A stretch of 64,000 nucleotides of DNA from Liquidambar formosana (lineage: Eukaryota > Streptophyta > Magnoliopsida > Saxifragales > Altingiaceae). Made by a program: the position numbers and the translations under genes. Positions 1 to 11,199 of the stretch are shown piece by piece. The DNA lies in assembly GCA_039720395.1 (NCBI GenBank), contig CM077831.1, positions 19,584,982-19,648,981 on the forward strand, written 5' to 3'. The notes beneath the pieces were generated by a model that had not been told where the DNA came from, ran no database searches, and was given only the letters and a program-made list of their open reading frames with translations. Position 1 is the first letter of the stretch. Every line of letters starts with the position of its first letter.

Positions 1-1439
1 AACCTTGGAATACACATAATCATTAATAATAAATAATAATAAAAAGTGGATGAAGTATTTTGAATCAGTCTTTCCTATTTTTTTAGGTGAGCTCGTGGCT
101 CCCCAAAGTGATAACTATAGTTTTTCTTTTTTCTTTTTGGTATGAGAGAATGGGAATCTTTGATTGGTCGGCCTATGTGAAAATAATTTTAGTAGTCGTT
201 GCCAGACTGTTAGTTGAGTTAGTAGTTATTTACTAAGAAGTTAGTTACATTTTGTACTTAACTGTAATTATTTTCTCGTAGTCCAATCAATCTAAAATTC
301 CCCCCCTTTCCCCTTGGTAGAACTGGTAACTATTGTTAAAACTCAAGTAAGACAACCAAAGAGACTAGCAAGGCTTCCGCCCGAAATCTCCCATCCTCTT
401 TTCTTTTTATTTTTTAATTTTAGTTTTCATTGATATTTATCTTAATCAAGAAGACTAAGGTCTTATTTTATTTTGGGATAAGTGTGAAGGCTAAGGTCGA
501 TCTAATTAGAAATCACTTTTTTTTTTAAAAAAACAATATTTTTATTTAAACACAATACTTTCCGAAAACACGCGTACTTATCTCGGTACTCTGACTTGTA
601 ATCCTTCGTAATTGCCCAGTCAGCATGACCAAAATTTTGTGTCACAAATATAATTCTTATAAGAAAAGACCTCACTCCCCAAGTCCCCTAATTAATCAAA
701 GTTTAATCGCCTTTAGCCATCAGAAACTTTTAGGTAGTTGGAGAAGTCTACTTGTGTGCATATATATATATATATAAAATTAATTTATCTCCTATTAGCT
801 AATATTAGGAATGCAACACTTTTTAGGTAGTTGAAATGTGAATGCAGCACTTCTTCCATGTACGTCTATACAGCTAATATTAGGTCAATAACACGCGACC
901 GCTGTCCAACGAATACCGGCCCACTGATGTGTAAGTGGCATTTTAATAATTAAAGTTTTTTATTTTTTTTTAAAAGGGACAGTTATATTATTAAAAAGAA
1001 AAAAAACTAATGTTGACAACACAATAGATGGATTCAATGGATGTAACACTGCTCTTATCTATCATAAATATAAGAACCACCCCATGTTGATAAGTCATCA
1101 GAAAGATTTTGTCCTCCAAAATTTGTCGAAGGCAATGTGCAAGCCTAAAGTCTTGCTTATGATGTGTTGTTTGCGGATGTAGTGGATGGAATTTCACGTT
1201 AACAAGTTAGTCAAAGCATAAATTTTTTGAACTTTCCTATATTGCCTTTTATTATTTCAATCATTTCTCTTAACACAAATCCCAATACTAAATGAGGGGT
1301 AATTTTGGAAAGATGAAATTTAATAAATGATAAATTAATGCAATGATTACTTTTCTTAAACTTCGTGTTTTGTCAAGCTTGGCCTATCTTTGTGGGACGG
1401 AAGGAGTAATTAGAATTTTGGGAATAGAAAAAGAAACTA

Positions 1440-1759
1440 TGATGTTATGTAATTAGGGGACCTATTAGGGAAGCTATAATAACGGTAAATGTCGTTAGTT
1501 AGAAGCTGTTGCATTTAGGTTAGATGGTTAGTTTTTGGTTAGATTTCTATAAGTAATGATTAGAGCCTGTTAGAGTTAGTTAATGATTAGAGTTTTTCGT
1601 AAACAGAATTCTATCTTTGGATTGAGTATTTTCTTACTCTTTCTTGGCTCCCAAACAACCATACTTTGTTGTAATCCTTAAATTTCTCTCTTGTATTTCA
1701 GAATTGTTAAATGAAAAGTGTGATTTGTTGTTCCTAGATGCATCACTTGGCATAAGAGC
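1440..1759 (+). mobile_element. LTR remnant with primer-binding site (in copy A)
   Basis: A roughly 300-bp segment begins TGATGTTATG and ends AGATGCA (TG...CA). It is followed after five bases by 'tggcataagagc', a decayed form of the initiator-Met tRNA primer site TGGTATCAGAGC. The copy at 51690-52010 has the better preserved 'tggtattagagc', which supports reading this as the 5' LTR plus the start of the internal region of an LTR retrotransposon. No gag or pol follows. Confidence 0.6.
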
Positions 1760-2463
1760 TTTAGTTGAACCTCCTATGGTGTGAGTTTTGTTCCACTTTT
1801 CTTCTTCTTTCAGTCATAGATGTTGTTCTTATCCCAACCTTAATTGCAACTTGTTACATCCTAATCGAAACGTGTTAGGGTTCGAAATTTTACTATTAAC
1901 GTGCTCTTTTATGATTATTATTATTAAAAGAGCAATATGCATCATCAAGCCTCAATCCAAACATCCAAACTACGTTGGCACCCTAGAAGGCTATAACCTT
2001 ATGTCTATTTCCAACAATACTTAAAATCAAAGTGAAAAAGTTGATTGAAGATGAGTTGTTTTCATAGTTATCAAAACCAGATCGGATATATCAGAGTGGC
2101 CAGTCCAATCGGTAAACCAGTGAATTACACTTGTGCTCAATTCCAGTTCAATTCAATCATTAAATCGTATATGCATTTAAACGTAGTGTAAACTGCTTAA
2201 ACCAACCATCAGTCTAACTGCTTATAAACTGGTGAATCGGACTCTTGCTCAGTTCGATTCTATCACAAAATCGAATATGCATCTCAACCAGCTTTAAACC
2301 GACGTGCACCACTTAAACCAGCCATTATTCACTCGAATTATTGCAAATCCCAAATTCTAGTTGGACTGGCCTTGTGTATAATTAAAGATAAAGATACTCC
2401 TTTGGCAATCAGCAGAATGATGTATGCAAAGAAGGTAATGCACCTCTTCACACAAATCATGTA

Positions 2464-2749
2464 CCCTCTCCGTTCCTAATTGACTGTCTCTTTTGAAAAA
2501 GTACGTTTTCTTAGAAAACTCTATTAAATTCTTGCACATCAATATATATATTTTGACATTTTAATTTTGCCTTCAAGTGTACAAAATATTAGAAATTAAA
2601 ATAAAAAAAAAAAAAAAAACAAACCCTCTTAAGGGTATTTAAGGAAATGAAATTAATAAAAAGAATCATTGACTTTTGAAATGTGACAATAATTTTCAAA
2701 ATGCCTCAAAAAGAAAAAAAAAATACCAATAATTTTGGAATGAAGAGAG
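2464..2749. mobile_element. Stowaway-like MITE (copy A)
   Basis: The left end 'ccctctccgttcctaattg' and the right end '...ggaatgaagagag' are imperfect inverted repeats of the 'ctccctccgttcc' type, and TA dinucleotides flank both sides. The same element sits at 52724-53000 in copy C, so its insertion predates the duplication. Confidence 0.5.
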
Positions 2750-2896
2750 TATCTAATATTTTACAGAATCTTTCATAAATTGAAATGTAACCTTGGGGCA
2801 TGTTTGTTTGTATGACATATATGCTTAGGAATGTACAAATGGCCTTGTCATAGGGGAAGAAAACTTATAAATCATGAGTGTGAAGTTCATACACTG

Positions 2897-3215
2897 CATG
2901 CTAAAAGTATGCATACAAAAGGAAGATCAAACAAAAGTGGTCCTTACAGTAGGTTTTGCAACTCGGAAGCATAATGCATTTTTTTTGGCGGGGGTGGGGG
3001 GGGGACTTAGGTCGAGTGCATGGACTATTTGGGTTTGATCTTGACTTATTTGATGGTTTGGAAAGGCAATTTACCAAACACTTACTTTTCCAAACACGGT
3101 CCGTACTTAAATGCGTTTTGCACCACATGCTAAAATGGTAGACAACAAAAAGACGTGGTCCCTACCTGATAGGTTCTATGAATTTTGGAGGGACTTTAGG
3201 TCAAGCACATGGAAC
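2897..3215. repeat. Two-copy tandem duplication (~227-bp period)
   Basis: 'catgctaaaa...acaaaa...gtggtcc' at 2898 recurs at 3125, followed in both by a 'ggactt..aggtc.ag..catgga' block (about 3003 and 3190). The copies are diverged. Nothing coding was seen in the surrounding 2804-3454. Confidence 0.5.
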
Positions 3216-3454
3216 AAGTTGCGCTTGATTTGACTTGATCAATTAATGCTTTGAAAACACGCACAAAAACTAGCAAGGAGAAGTTGTTTTCACCTCAACT
3301 TGATTTTCACTTTCATTTATTTTGAAAATTTTTAAATTAAGAAAAATAAAAAACATCTTTTACAAAAACTAGTTGTGTAATTTATTAAACAATTTTATTT
3401 TTGAACAATTTTATAAAAGAAATATTTTTAAAAATATATTGTTTAAGTAAGCTT

Positions 3455-3505
3455 TAGGGTTGATTTTGAGCCTATGCGAGTAAGGCATTTGCCTACCACG
3501 TTTTA
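3455..3505. mobile_element. Decayed left end of the window's hAT family
   Basis: 'tagggttgattttgagcc...gcgagtaaggcatttgcc' aligns with the start of the hAT element at 3807 ('cagggccggttttggaccc..gcgagcaaggcagccgcc'). No matching right end was found, so this is a solo or deleted end. Confidence 0.4.
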
Positions 3506-3806
3506 CAATTAAAAGTTGTAAAATCCAATTTAAAAACTACGTTAGAAGCATGAAGGGAAGTCTTTTATTCTCTTCTCTCTCAAGGACACTCGATCTCAAT
3601 GGGTAGATTGCAACTAGAGAGTATTGCAAAAAGAGAGTGAGAACTTGGCCAACCCAAAAACATTAGCTAGGCAAGTCCGAACTCATCAAGGACTACTAAT
3701 TATGAGTCCACACAAAATATGAAATTTCATACTCGTGCAACAAAGCAATTATACTCAATAAGAAGTACCAAAACTCAATGGAAACCCAAAAGGGATCATT
3801 AACCAT

Positions 3807-4645
3807 CAGGGCCGGTTTTGGACCCAGGCGAGCAAGGCAGCCGCCTGGGGCCCCCTATTTTGGGCTAAAAAAAGGGCTCCGAAATACCTATCTCCTTTAC
3901 TAGTTATAAAAGCTCAAAAATGAGTCCAAAGATAAGCTTCTCCAGTTGGACCAGTTCTCCTGTTTTAAGCAAAAGGGGCCCTATTCTTCCAAGCCTAATT
4001 CTAGCCCAAAAGTATAAAAACTAAAAATAAAAAGAAAAAGAGAAAGGTATTTTACACGGGAATCAAGGGGGTTTTGCATTTAGATCTCAGATTTGAGATA
4101 TGAGAAGCTCCCCATTCACAACGTCTCTCTCTGTCTCTCATCTCCTCCAGTCCTCCCCATTCACAACATCTCTCTGTCTCTCACAATCTATTGAAAAGGA
4201 TATGATAGAAAAGCTTGATTATACTAGCTTAATTAATAATTTCGCATCTAAAAATACGAGAAGAGTAATGTTTAAATGACATTTTGTTGTAATTGATTAA
4301 TTTCTTTTGGTATTATAGCTTTAGATTTTATTTGGCATTTGTTTTTTTTTTCTTTTTGATGTTGTAAAAATGAATTTTGCTCAATTATGAAGCAAGAAGT
4401 ATGTTATATGTATTCTATCTTTATAAGTTTTTGTGTTCATCTCTTGTCATTTTAATCTATAAAAACAAATTTTAGTAGTTTTATATGTAAACAAACTTTA
4501 TATTGGTACTTGGGTAGTAGGAATTTTTTTTTTTTTTTTTTTTTGGATATTTAGAACCTTTTTTTAAAAAAATATATGTATAAAAGGAAGAGGGTCCCAT
4601 TTTAGGAGTTCGCCTAGGGCCCCCACTAACTCAGAACCGGCCCTA
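3807..4645. mobile_element. Non-autonomous hAT element with TIRs and 8-bp TSD
   Basis: The left end reads cagggccggttttgg and the right end, on the opposite strand, reads tagggccggttctga. The flanks are ttaaccat (3799-3806) and ctaaccat (4646-4653), an 8-bp target duplication with one difference, as expected for hAT. At about 4192-4278 the element keeps a diverged copy of the C-terminal coding tail also found in the hAT at 8426-9716, ending in a TGA at the same place. It is therefore a deletion derivative of an autonomous hAT and belongs to the same family. Confidence 0.85.
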
Positions 4646-6185
4646 CTAACCATCCATTGAGCCCAACAGGATCCCTTCTTACTAAATCAAGCATTAATCA
4701 TACTAATCCGATTCTTCGCAAACCATACATAATGAACTACCTTTGCCCATACAAAAAGAAATTCTTCCCGAAAGTAAGCTGTTGGGCAAAGTGAAAATCC
4801 TCCGATTTTTCCAAGTGACATGTTATCTGTTCAGCAATGGTTGTTGGGTTCGGATTAGGGTAGTTTTGATGATAATTTCGATCATTGAGAGACAACACAT
4901 TGCATATTGGGGGCTGAGGGATTTTTCCTCGATAGTGTTTCCTGACCATTTAATTTACATTTTTACTTACCATTACACAATTTCTTTTTTCCTTTTAAGG
5001 CTAGGGTTTTCAAGTCAACTCAGAACTATTTGCCAACATTATGTTTTCCATTTTCTTGTTGGGTGATCAAGCTTCCCTACTTCGGTTTCCCATGTCACCA
5101 TTTCTTTCTTTCTACCCAAACTAGTAACTATGGCCATAACTCAAAGGTAATCACCCACAGCCAAGTCAACACAACTAGCTGTAATATCAAAATCCACCTA
5201 TTGTGACCAATGGAGATCTTTGTGTCACTAAAATAACTCTCTTCTTGATCAAAGTTTACAACCCATAAGCTGTTGGGCAAAGTGAACAAAAAAAGAAAAA
5301 GAAAAAAAGAAAATATAATTTAGCGCAGTCTCATGTTAAATTAAGAATATTGGCGAACGACTTCATGTTTTTTCCTTTTTATTATTAAATTAGATCGATC
5401 TTGTATCCAATTTTTAGTCACGTCAAAGGTTCAATTTTCAAACTTCAGACCTTTCTTGATAAAGATACCACCTTGTCACATTTAAGGCCGGTGATTAAAC
5501 TATGATATGTCCACTTCAAATGGACTTTTTTGTCGAAGAAATTTTCGTTACAATCCTTTCCATGTTTCTTGTGTATTGCTAATTCATGTTCATTGACACG
5601 TGTCCTACGACATTCATGGGACAACTAGATTAAGACAGATAATAAATTGGGTTTGTATTATTAGTAAACGACTGAAGAGTCGAGCTCTTTGGTCTTTTAT
5701 TTCTGCATTTATACTCTTTTTGTTCAAACCCAAAATATGAGGAAATCTTTATTGTAATTGTGACATGGTCACATGTGTTATAACCTACACAAAATTGTGT
5801 TATGGAATTAAATGGCGTATTGCATACACAGATGACTTACTAAAAAGGTGGGACCAAGTTGATGCTAATGTGTCTCGACGGTGATTTTGGCAAGATAACC
5901 CTAATTACGTGGAAATGCTATCAAAGTTCGATGGTAAACTATGTGAGCATCATATATTCCTTGTATCACTCTTGTATGGGTTCAAATCCTTGACTTGGGA
6001 TTTCCTGATATGCACAGCACTAAATTTGGACTCCAAATTCTAAGAGAGATATTCCTCTCCATCCCACTAACCTACTAATAATAAAATGATTAAATATTAT
6101 GTTTCTTGCCAAAAAAGAAAATAACTTTATCAAGAGATAACCAAAAAATAAAAGGCTAATGTTGTATACTCGTATGGGTTCCAAC
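4646..6185. other. Unassigned sequence with a 21-bp direct repeat
   Basis: I see no gene here. 'taagctgttgggcaaagtga' occurs at 4775-4794 and again at 5266-5285, bracketing about 470 bases. The second copy is followed by an A-rich tract. It could be a target duplication of an unrecognised insertion, but no element termini are visible. Confidence 0.5.
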
Positions 6186-6675
6186 TGTTAAGTTTCCAAC
6201 TTATAAGTGGAGGACTCAAACAGGTATATGAAATTATGTCAAATCTAATATTTGGGTGATGTGGGATGTGAATATTTGGGCAATGTGGGATGTGGTATTT
6301 CCAACACTTCTCCTAACGTGTAGGCTTAACACAAACCTGTCAAGTGAGCAATAAATACGTGTTCAATAGGCCCAAAAACCACATGCTCTGATGCCATGTT
6401 AAGTTTCCAATTTAAAAGCCTAAACTTGTAGATGGAGGACCCAAATAGATATATAGAAACATATTTAACTCGATATTTAATCGATGTGGGATGTAATATA
6501 TTTCCAATACTCCTCACATGCAGGCCTAACAATATAGAAACAAGACTGTCACTTGAGCAATAAATACGGGTTCAATAGACCCAAGAACGATATGCTCTGA
6601 TACCATGTTAAGTTTCTAACTTAAAAGCCTAAACTTGTAAGTGGAAGGACCAAACAAGTATATGAAGACATCCAA
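6186..6675 (-). mobile_element. Tandem TRIM array (three LTRs, two internal segments)
   Basis: Three copies of a roughly 115-120 bp terminal repeat (6186-6306, 6397-6509, and 6606 to about 6675, truncated) each begin TGTTAAGTTT on the plus strand. Just to the left of the second and third copies lie gctctgatgcca (6385-6396) and gctctgatacca (6594-6605). These are the reverse complement of the initiator-Met primer site TGGTATCAGAGC. Read on the minus strand this gives LTR, PBS, about 90-bp spacer, LTR, PBS, spacer, LTR. Tandem LTR sharing of this kind is known for TRIM elements. There is no coding capacity. A related array lies at 33877-34371. Confidence 0.8.
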
Positions 6676-7126
6676 CTGAAGATACTAGAGTTTATTTCCA
6701 CCAAGTGATTTTGGAAATAATTTACGGATTTTACGCACCTACCATGCAACCATCTAAAATAGAAAATTAAAGCCCAAAAATCAACAAATTTATAATTTGT
6801 TGAGGTCTTCCCTCCACTGAATACCAAAGTATGATGTAAACACTACTCAATCCATTGTGAGCTATGTGCCTATGTGTTGGTTTAAAGAGTATCCATAATC
6901 GTAAGAAGCCACAACTCCTCTGTAGAGTATAAACTAAAAGGTTCACACAATAAGAGAGAGAGAATCACATGATTTGCACATGATTAAATCCCCAACTTAC
7001 AATAACTTGGAAAAATGAGAGAGGTTACATCATTTGCATGTGATTCAATATAACTTATATAAGCATTGGTGGATCTCGAGGTCATAGTACTAATATAAAT
7101 TGTGTAAGTACATTTTTACTTGATTA

Positions 7127-7130
7127 GGAC

Positions 7131-7182
<52 letters not shown>
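7127..7182. repeat. (TA)n(TG)n microsatellite
   Basis: An uninterrupted TA run passes directly into a TG run. Confidence 0.95.
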
Positions 7183-7183
7183 A

Positions 7184-7307
7184 GCATAAGGCCCCACTTT
7201 TTCTCTTTCTTTCATGTGCCAAACTCATTAATATTATTATATTAAATATAAAAAGGCTTCATTTAAAAATTTCACCTTAAGCGTCAACTTATATCAAGCC
7301 GACCCTG
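7184..7307. mobile_element. hAT right-end fragment
   Basis: 'ataaggcccc' and then 'ggcttcatttaaaaatttcaccttaagc...ccgaccctg' resemble the right terminus of the hAT at 8426-9716 ('gccccattttaagagttcgcctaaggc...ccgccgctg'). The left end is not recognisable. Confidence 0.35.
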
Positions 7308-7885
7308 AAAAAAAAACTCATAATATTACTAGAGTTTATGAGGGATCTCACAATCACATGAATCATAAGTGAAACCCATGTCCAAGATGACATTCCAACA
7401 ATTGAACAATACGAGGAAAAAACACATTTGCAGGCAATGATAGACTATCATTTTTTCCAAACAAATGAACAAGCTGAGAATTCAACACAGACCATGAATA
7501 AGATGGCAAGTTATTCAGCCTCAATTTGAATGTCAAACATAAAATAGTTTTATCCAAACATAAAGCAGTTTTATGCGACAATCAAATGCATGGGGAGCTT
7601 AAACTTAGAAAACTTCTCTGTCAAACGCAAGATCATTGCTATCCATCTTCCTCAGCCGGGCTTTGTTACAAGTTGAAGAAATTAAATGTAAATAATTAAC
7701 TAAAACCATTAAAATCCCTGAAACTATATGAATAAGAACTAAAGAAATATAGAATGGGGCAACGAAATTCGCACTCCACTTTTAGCCTTCCATACTCTGT
7801 ATCATGGGTGCCAAAAAAAATTATGAACATGGGATTAGGAGGAGCAAGAATATTGCTACCAACAGAAAAGTCAGCATTGTGGAGT

Positions 7886-8227
7886 GCGAATTTCGTTATT
7901 TGCTTGTTCTCTATTCCTATAGGCATTGTGGATTCCAATTTTGCAGAATTATTGGCTGTCAGAGAGGCTCTTAGGCTTTTCTCCACTTCTGTCTGGGCTT
8001 TTTCAAAGAATCTTCTTATTGAATCAGATTCCACTCTTGTTGTCTCATGGATTAATGGTCACGTCAGGGTTTGGAAATTTCAGTTCGTTCTTAATGAAAT
8101 TTTCTCCCTTATCAATCATTTGCGGAATGTGGTAATCAGTCATGAGTTCAGGGAAGCTAATTGCATGGCAGACTGGCTAGCAAAAGATGGTGTTGGCAGA
8201 TTAGCCCCTTTTATTGCTTGGCTATGA
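7886..8227 (+). pseudogene. LINE RNase H-like (RVT_3) domain, 3' fragment
   Basis: The frame encodes the C-terminal RNase H-like domain typical of plant LINE polyproteins and At1g65750-like annotations. Recognisable blocks are IGIVDSNFAELLAVREAL, LLIESDS..VVSWI, and the closing REANCMADWLAKDGV. These contain the conserved acidic E of 'AELLA', the D of 'ESDS' and the D of 'MADWLAK'. The domain runs to a TGA at 8225-8227. The open frame extends upstream to 7754, but those residues do not resemble the family and look like flank read through. The first catalytic block is missing because of truncation, so the product would not be a complete RNase H. Confidence 0.8.
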
Positions 8228-8425
8228 TGTCTTGGTGGCAATATCTTGCTCTATTCGGGTGTGTTTGCTGCTGGTGGCATTCACGTTAGTTTCTTTGATT
8301 GGTGTTGGTTTTGTAGCCTCTTGTTGGAGCAGAGTGCAGGCCTGGGTTTGGAAGTTTGGCCCTGTTTGATAGTCAGACTAGTGGCTACTGTGTTGTTAAT
8401 GGTCTGTCCTTTTGGATGGATAGCT

Positions 8426-8959
8426 CAGGGCCGGCCCTGAGATCAGGCCACTCAGGCAGTCGCCTAAGGTTCGAAAATTTTGACAAAAAATAAAGGCCCC
8501 AACTTATTTGTTACCTTTGTAATAAGTCTAAAAGAAAGAAAAAAAAATTCAATAACTAGATAAGAAAAGGCCCTAATCCAATTTAAGGGCTCCAAATAAT
8601 TCCTAAGTTTCTAACCCAAGTCTATGTACAATAACCCAAATGTCCAAATAATATACTTAACTCAAGCCCAAAACCTAAAAAAAAATAATAATAAAAATAA
8701 AATAAAATAACATTTAACCCAAAATCAGATCAAATCTAATGCCTCTGTCAATTTGCCTCGAGCCTCCAAACTCCAACCTCCTCATCTTTTCCTCTCTTAG
8801 TGCTCTCAACCTCGCACAGCCTCCATTTTAATCAAATTAGATCAGAATTCTATTTGGAAAATAAAAAGTATTTAATTACCTCTCAGACAAAGAAGTCAGG
8901 TACACCAAACGTTTAAACCATCCTCTCTTTAATTAATTAATTTTTTCACTTTTTCATTC

Positions 8960-9008
<49 letters not shown>

Positions 9009-9716
9009 TAATATATACACATAAGGGGCACTATTTGGGGGAGATTTATTTTTAGAATTAAAGGTCTTGGAAGAAGTTTTACCAACAGATCTAAAAAGGC
9101 CAATTGAAGTACTGAATTATTTGAAAAAAATGGACAATTGTTTCCCAAATGCTTGGATTGCTTATAGAATATTGTTGATCATACCAATCACAGCTGCATT
9201 TGTAAAAATAAGTTTTTCAAAGTTAAAGTTGATTAAATCTTACCTTCGTTCCACTATGTCACAGGAAAGATTGACCGGATTATCTATATTATCTATCGAA
9301 CATGATATGGTAAAAAAGCTTGATTATGCTAACTTAATAAGTGATTTTGCAGCTAAAAATGTAAGAAGAGTAATATTTAAGTGATACTTTGTTATAGTTG
9401 GTTTATTTTTTTTTTATATTATAGCTTTAAATTTTGTTTTGCTTTGTTTTTTTTTTTTTTCTTCTTCTTGTATATGTGATTTTTTCTAAATTATAAAAGA
9501 AGAAGATAAGATTTTATTTAGTTATAATTCTTATAAAGATTTATTTTTTTATCTTAATTTATATAAGCAAATTTTAATACTCATATATTTAGGCAAATTT
9601 TGTGTATTACGAAAAAAAATTTGTTGGGTATAAATTTTGTTGTGCGTATAAATATGTATAGAGAGCCCCATTTTAAGAGTTCGCCTAAGGCCCCAAAAAA
9701 CTCAGGACCGCCGCTG
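8426..9716 (+). mobile_element. hAT element with TIRs and perfect 8-bp TSD, nested in a LINE
   Basis: The ends are cagggccggccctgag and, on the opposite strand, cagcggcggtcctgag (13 of 16 match). The sequence ggatagct occurs at 8418-8425 and again at 9717-9724, a perfect 8-bp duplication diagnostic of hAT. The 1291-bp body holds a (TA)n run at about 8963-9002 and a C-terminal transposase fragment. It lies inside the 3' UTR of the LINE at 7880-10018 and is therefore younger than that LINE. Confidence 0.93.
9067..9384 (+). pseudogene. hAT transposase C-terminal (dimerisation region) fragment
   Basis: This is a 105-residue open frame ending at TGA 9382-9384. The segment AAFVKISFSKLKLIKSYLRS followed by QERLTGLSILSIEHD matches the hAT C-terminal dimerisation region of plant TTF-type/ZMYM1-like hAT proteins ('ERSFSKLKLIK.YLRSTM.QERL..LAILSIE'). 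The BED zinc finger and catalytic parts are absent, so the element is non-autonomous. The first codon shown is not a credible start because the frame simply opens here after the deletion. The same tail, more decayed, is in the element at 3807-4645. Confidence 0.85.
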
Positions 9717-10054
9717 GGATAGCTGCTGAAGTTTTGGTTTTTCTTAGATCAGTCTCGGGCTGCTCATCTGATTTGGACCAGCTGTGTTCTGTATTTTTCT
9801 GATCTTTCTGATTTTGGTTGCTCAATTTTGTGAATTCTGTGGTTGCATTGTCGTTTGTCCTGGCTGTGGAAGTGGTTCTTCTGGTCTGCTCTGTTATTGC
9901 GGGCTGTGAGCTTGGAGTTTGGGGGATTTTGGTTGCAGCTGCTATGTTTGTATTGTTTCTTCCCATTAATAAGATCCTGTTCTGTTGATAAATAAATAAA
10001 AATTAAAAAAAAAAAAAGGAGCTTCACAAGGCAGAGCCCAAACATGGTTGAGTG

Positions 10055-10338
10055 GTGGGGTGTGTAGTCGTTGGTTGGGGATAAGTGTTCTTATTAGTTT
10101 GTGCATAGTTTGAAGGCTGTTGGTGTGCTTGAGTGCTTTTGTATGGCTTGTTCGGTGTTAGAATTTGGATTATTGTATATATGGCATGTTCGGTGGAGTG
10201 TATTTGTTGCCGTTTTGGGTTTGTTGTGAGGATATTTCTTTTATGTAATTTCCTCTTCCTAGCTACTTGCTGAGAAGTGTCCTTTTAATTAATATATAAT
10301 TTCCTTTTGCTGATCAAAAAAAGAAGAAAAAAAAAAAA
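10055..10338 (+). mobile_element. LINE 3' UTR and poly(A) tail
   Basis: GT-rich sequence ends '...ttaattaatatataatttcc...tgctgatc' followed by an A-rich tail (about 10315-10338). This is the form seen at plant LINE 3' ends. No coding part is present, so it is a very short truncated insertion or debris. Confidence 0.5.
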
Positions 10339-10830
10339 CTGAAAAGTACAGCAATGCAGGCAAATCATCAGTTGGTATGAAATTCTGGCCGGATTTACAG
10401 AAGCCCTACTTCCGATTCCCAAGAATTTATGCCTCAGCCCCCCATCACCAAAGACCTGGCATGAACGAAAATAGTAATCAGAATATCTCAGGAAAGAGGC
10501 AACACTTGATCCTATAAAGCTGTGTCAATCGAGTACAGCTTGAACGTGACTTTATTCCATTTAGTTTTTATAGAACTGGGAGTTTCTTTAGCATCATATA
10601 ATGAACAAATAAAGTTATACCTAATCAGTTAAGATGCTCAAATCTGGATAATTAAAACACAATTTTTGTTAGAAGAGTGATCGTCCCTTGAATACAATAA
10701 ATTTTGTTGGTAGGCCAATGAACATGGCATGTCACCATATCACATAATTACGGCATGTCACCATAATTATTTCGGCAACATGATTTTAACATATAATCTA
10801 TCAATAAATAAATAAATTAATAGTTATTGT
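10339..10830. other. Unassigned sequence
   Basis: No gene or element termini are recognisable. Composition is ordinary, and AT-rich at the right end. Confidence 0.5.
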
Positions 10831-11199
10831 TTTTTTTTTTTTTTTTTTTTGTTTTTTCATCAGTAAAAAGGATATATTATTAAAGGATGAGAGACAGAAC
10901 CAAACACAGCCACGGACAAGATAAACTCCCCGAAGCACAACAAACAGCCGAAGCCAGAAAAAACAAACCCGCATACATCAAAAACAGGGCAAAACAGAGT
11001 AATGCCCAAATAGCACAAATTAAGAGCACCGGATAAGCACTCCAACATAAGAAATAGCCACTCCACGCTGCCAGAAAAAGACACTCCACGCTGCAATAAA
11101 AGCCACAGCACGTTGCAACAAAGATCCTAAAACCAAGCGATAAAAAGGCCGGGGCAACTCTAACAAAACCATCCTTTCCTTTCATTACAAAAAAAGAAC

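Larger units (their letters stand above)
1..2803. repeat. Large interspersed duplication, copy A (left end outside the window)
   Basis: The stretch is collinear with 50213-53040 (copy C). Its first ~700 bases are also collinear with 47080-48265 (copy B). All three share, for example, the 'gctcgtggctccc' block near position 90, the Stowaway-like segment and the LTR remnant. Similarity to copy C stops near 2803. Copy A has extra sequence at about 1210-1413 ending in 'gggacggaaggagta' (a Stowaway-like end) that copy C lacks. Copy C has about 127 bases (near 51170-51300) that A lacks. There is no convincing coding region; the short open frames are not supported by composition or homology. It is old enough to carry many substitutions and indels. 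Confidence 0.85.
7880..10018 (+). mobile_element. 5'-truncated LINE interrupted by a hAT element
   Basis: The element is the 3' portion of a plant non-LTR retrotransposon: an RNase H-like terminal coding segment, a GT-rich 3' UTR and an A-rich tail (about 9991-10017). The 3' UTR is split by the hAT at 8426-9716 and resumes cleanly at 9725 after the 8-bp duplication. Homology to the RNase H domain begins near 7886, so the copy is 5' truncated. No target duplication could be assigned with confidence. Confidence 0.75.

Noticed and set aside
1788..2024. 78-residue frame in copy A
   Set aside because: The counterpart in copy C is not preserved as an open frame, and it lies just inside an LTR remnant.
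9685..10045. Two overlapping ~93-residue minus-strand frames
   Set aside because: Antisense of a LINE 3' UTR crossing the hAT boundary; not a gene.
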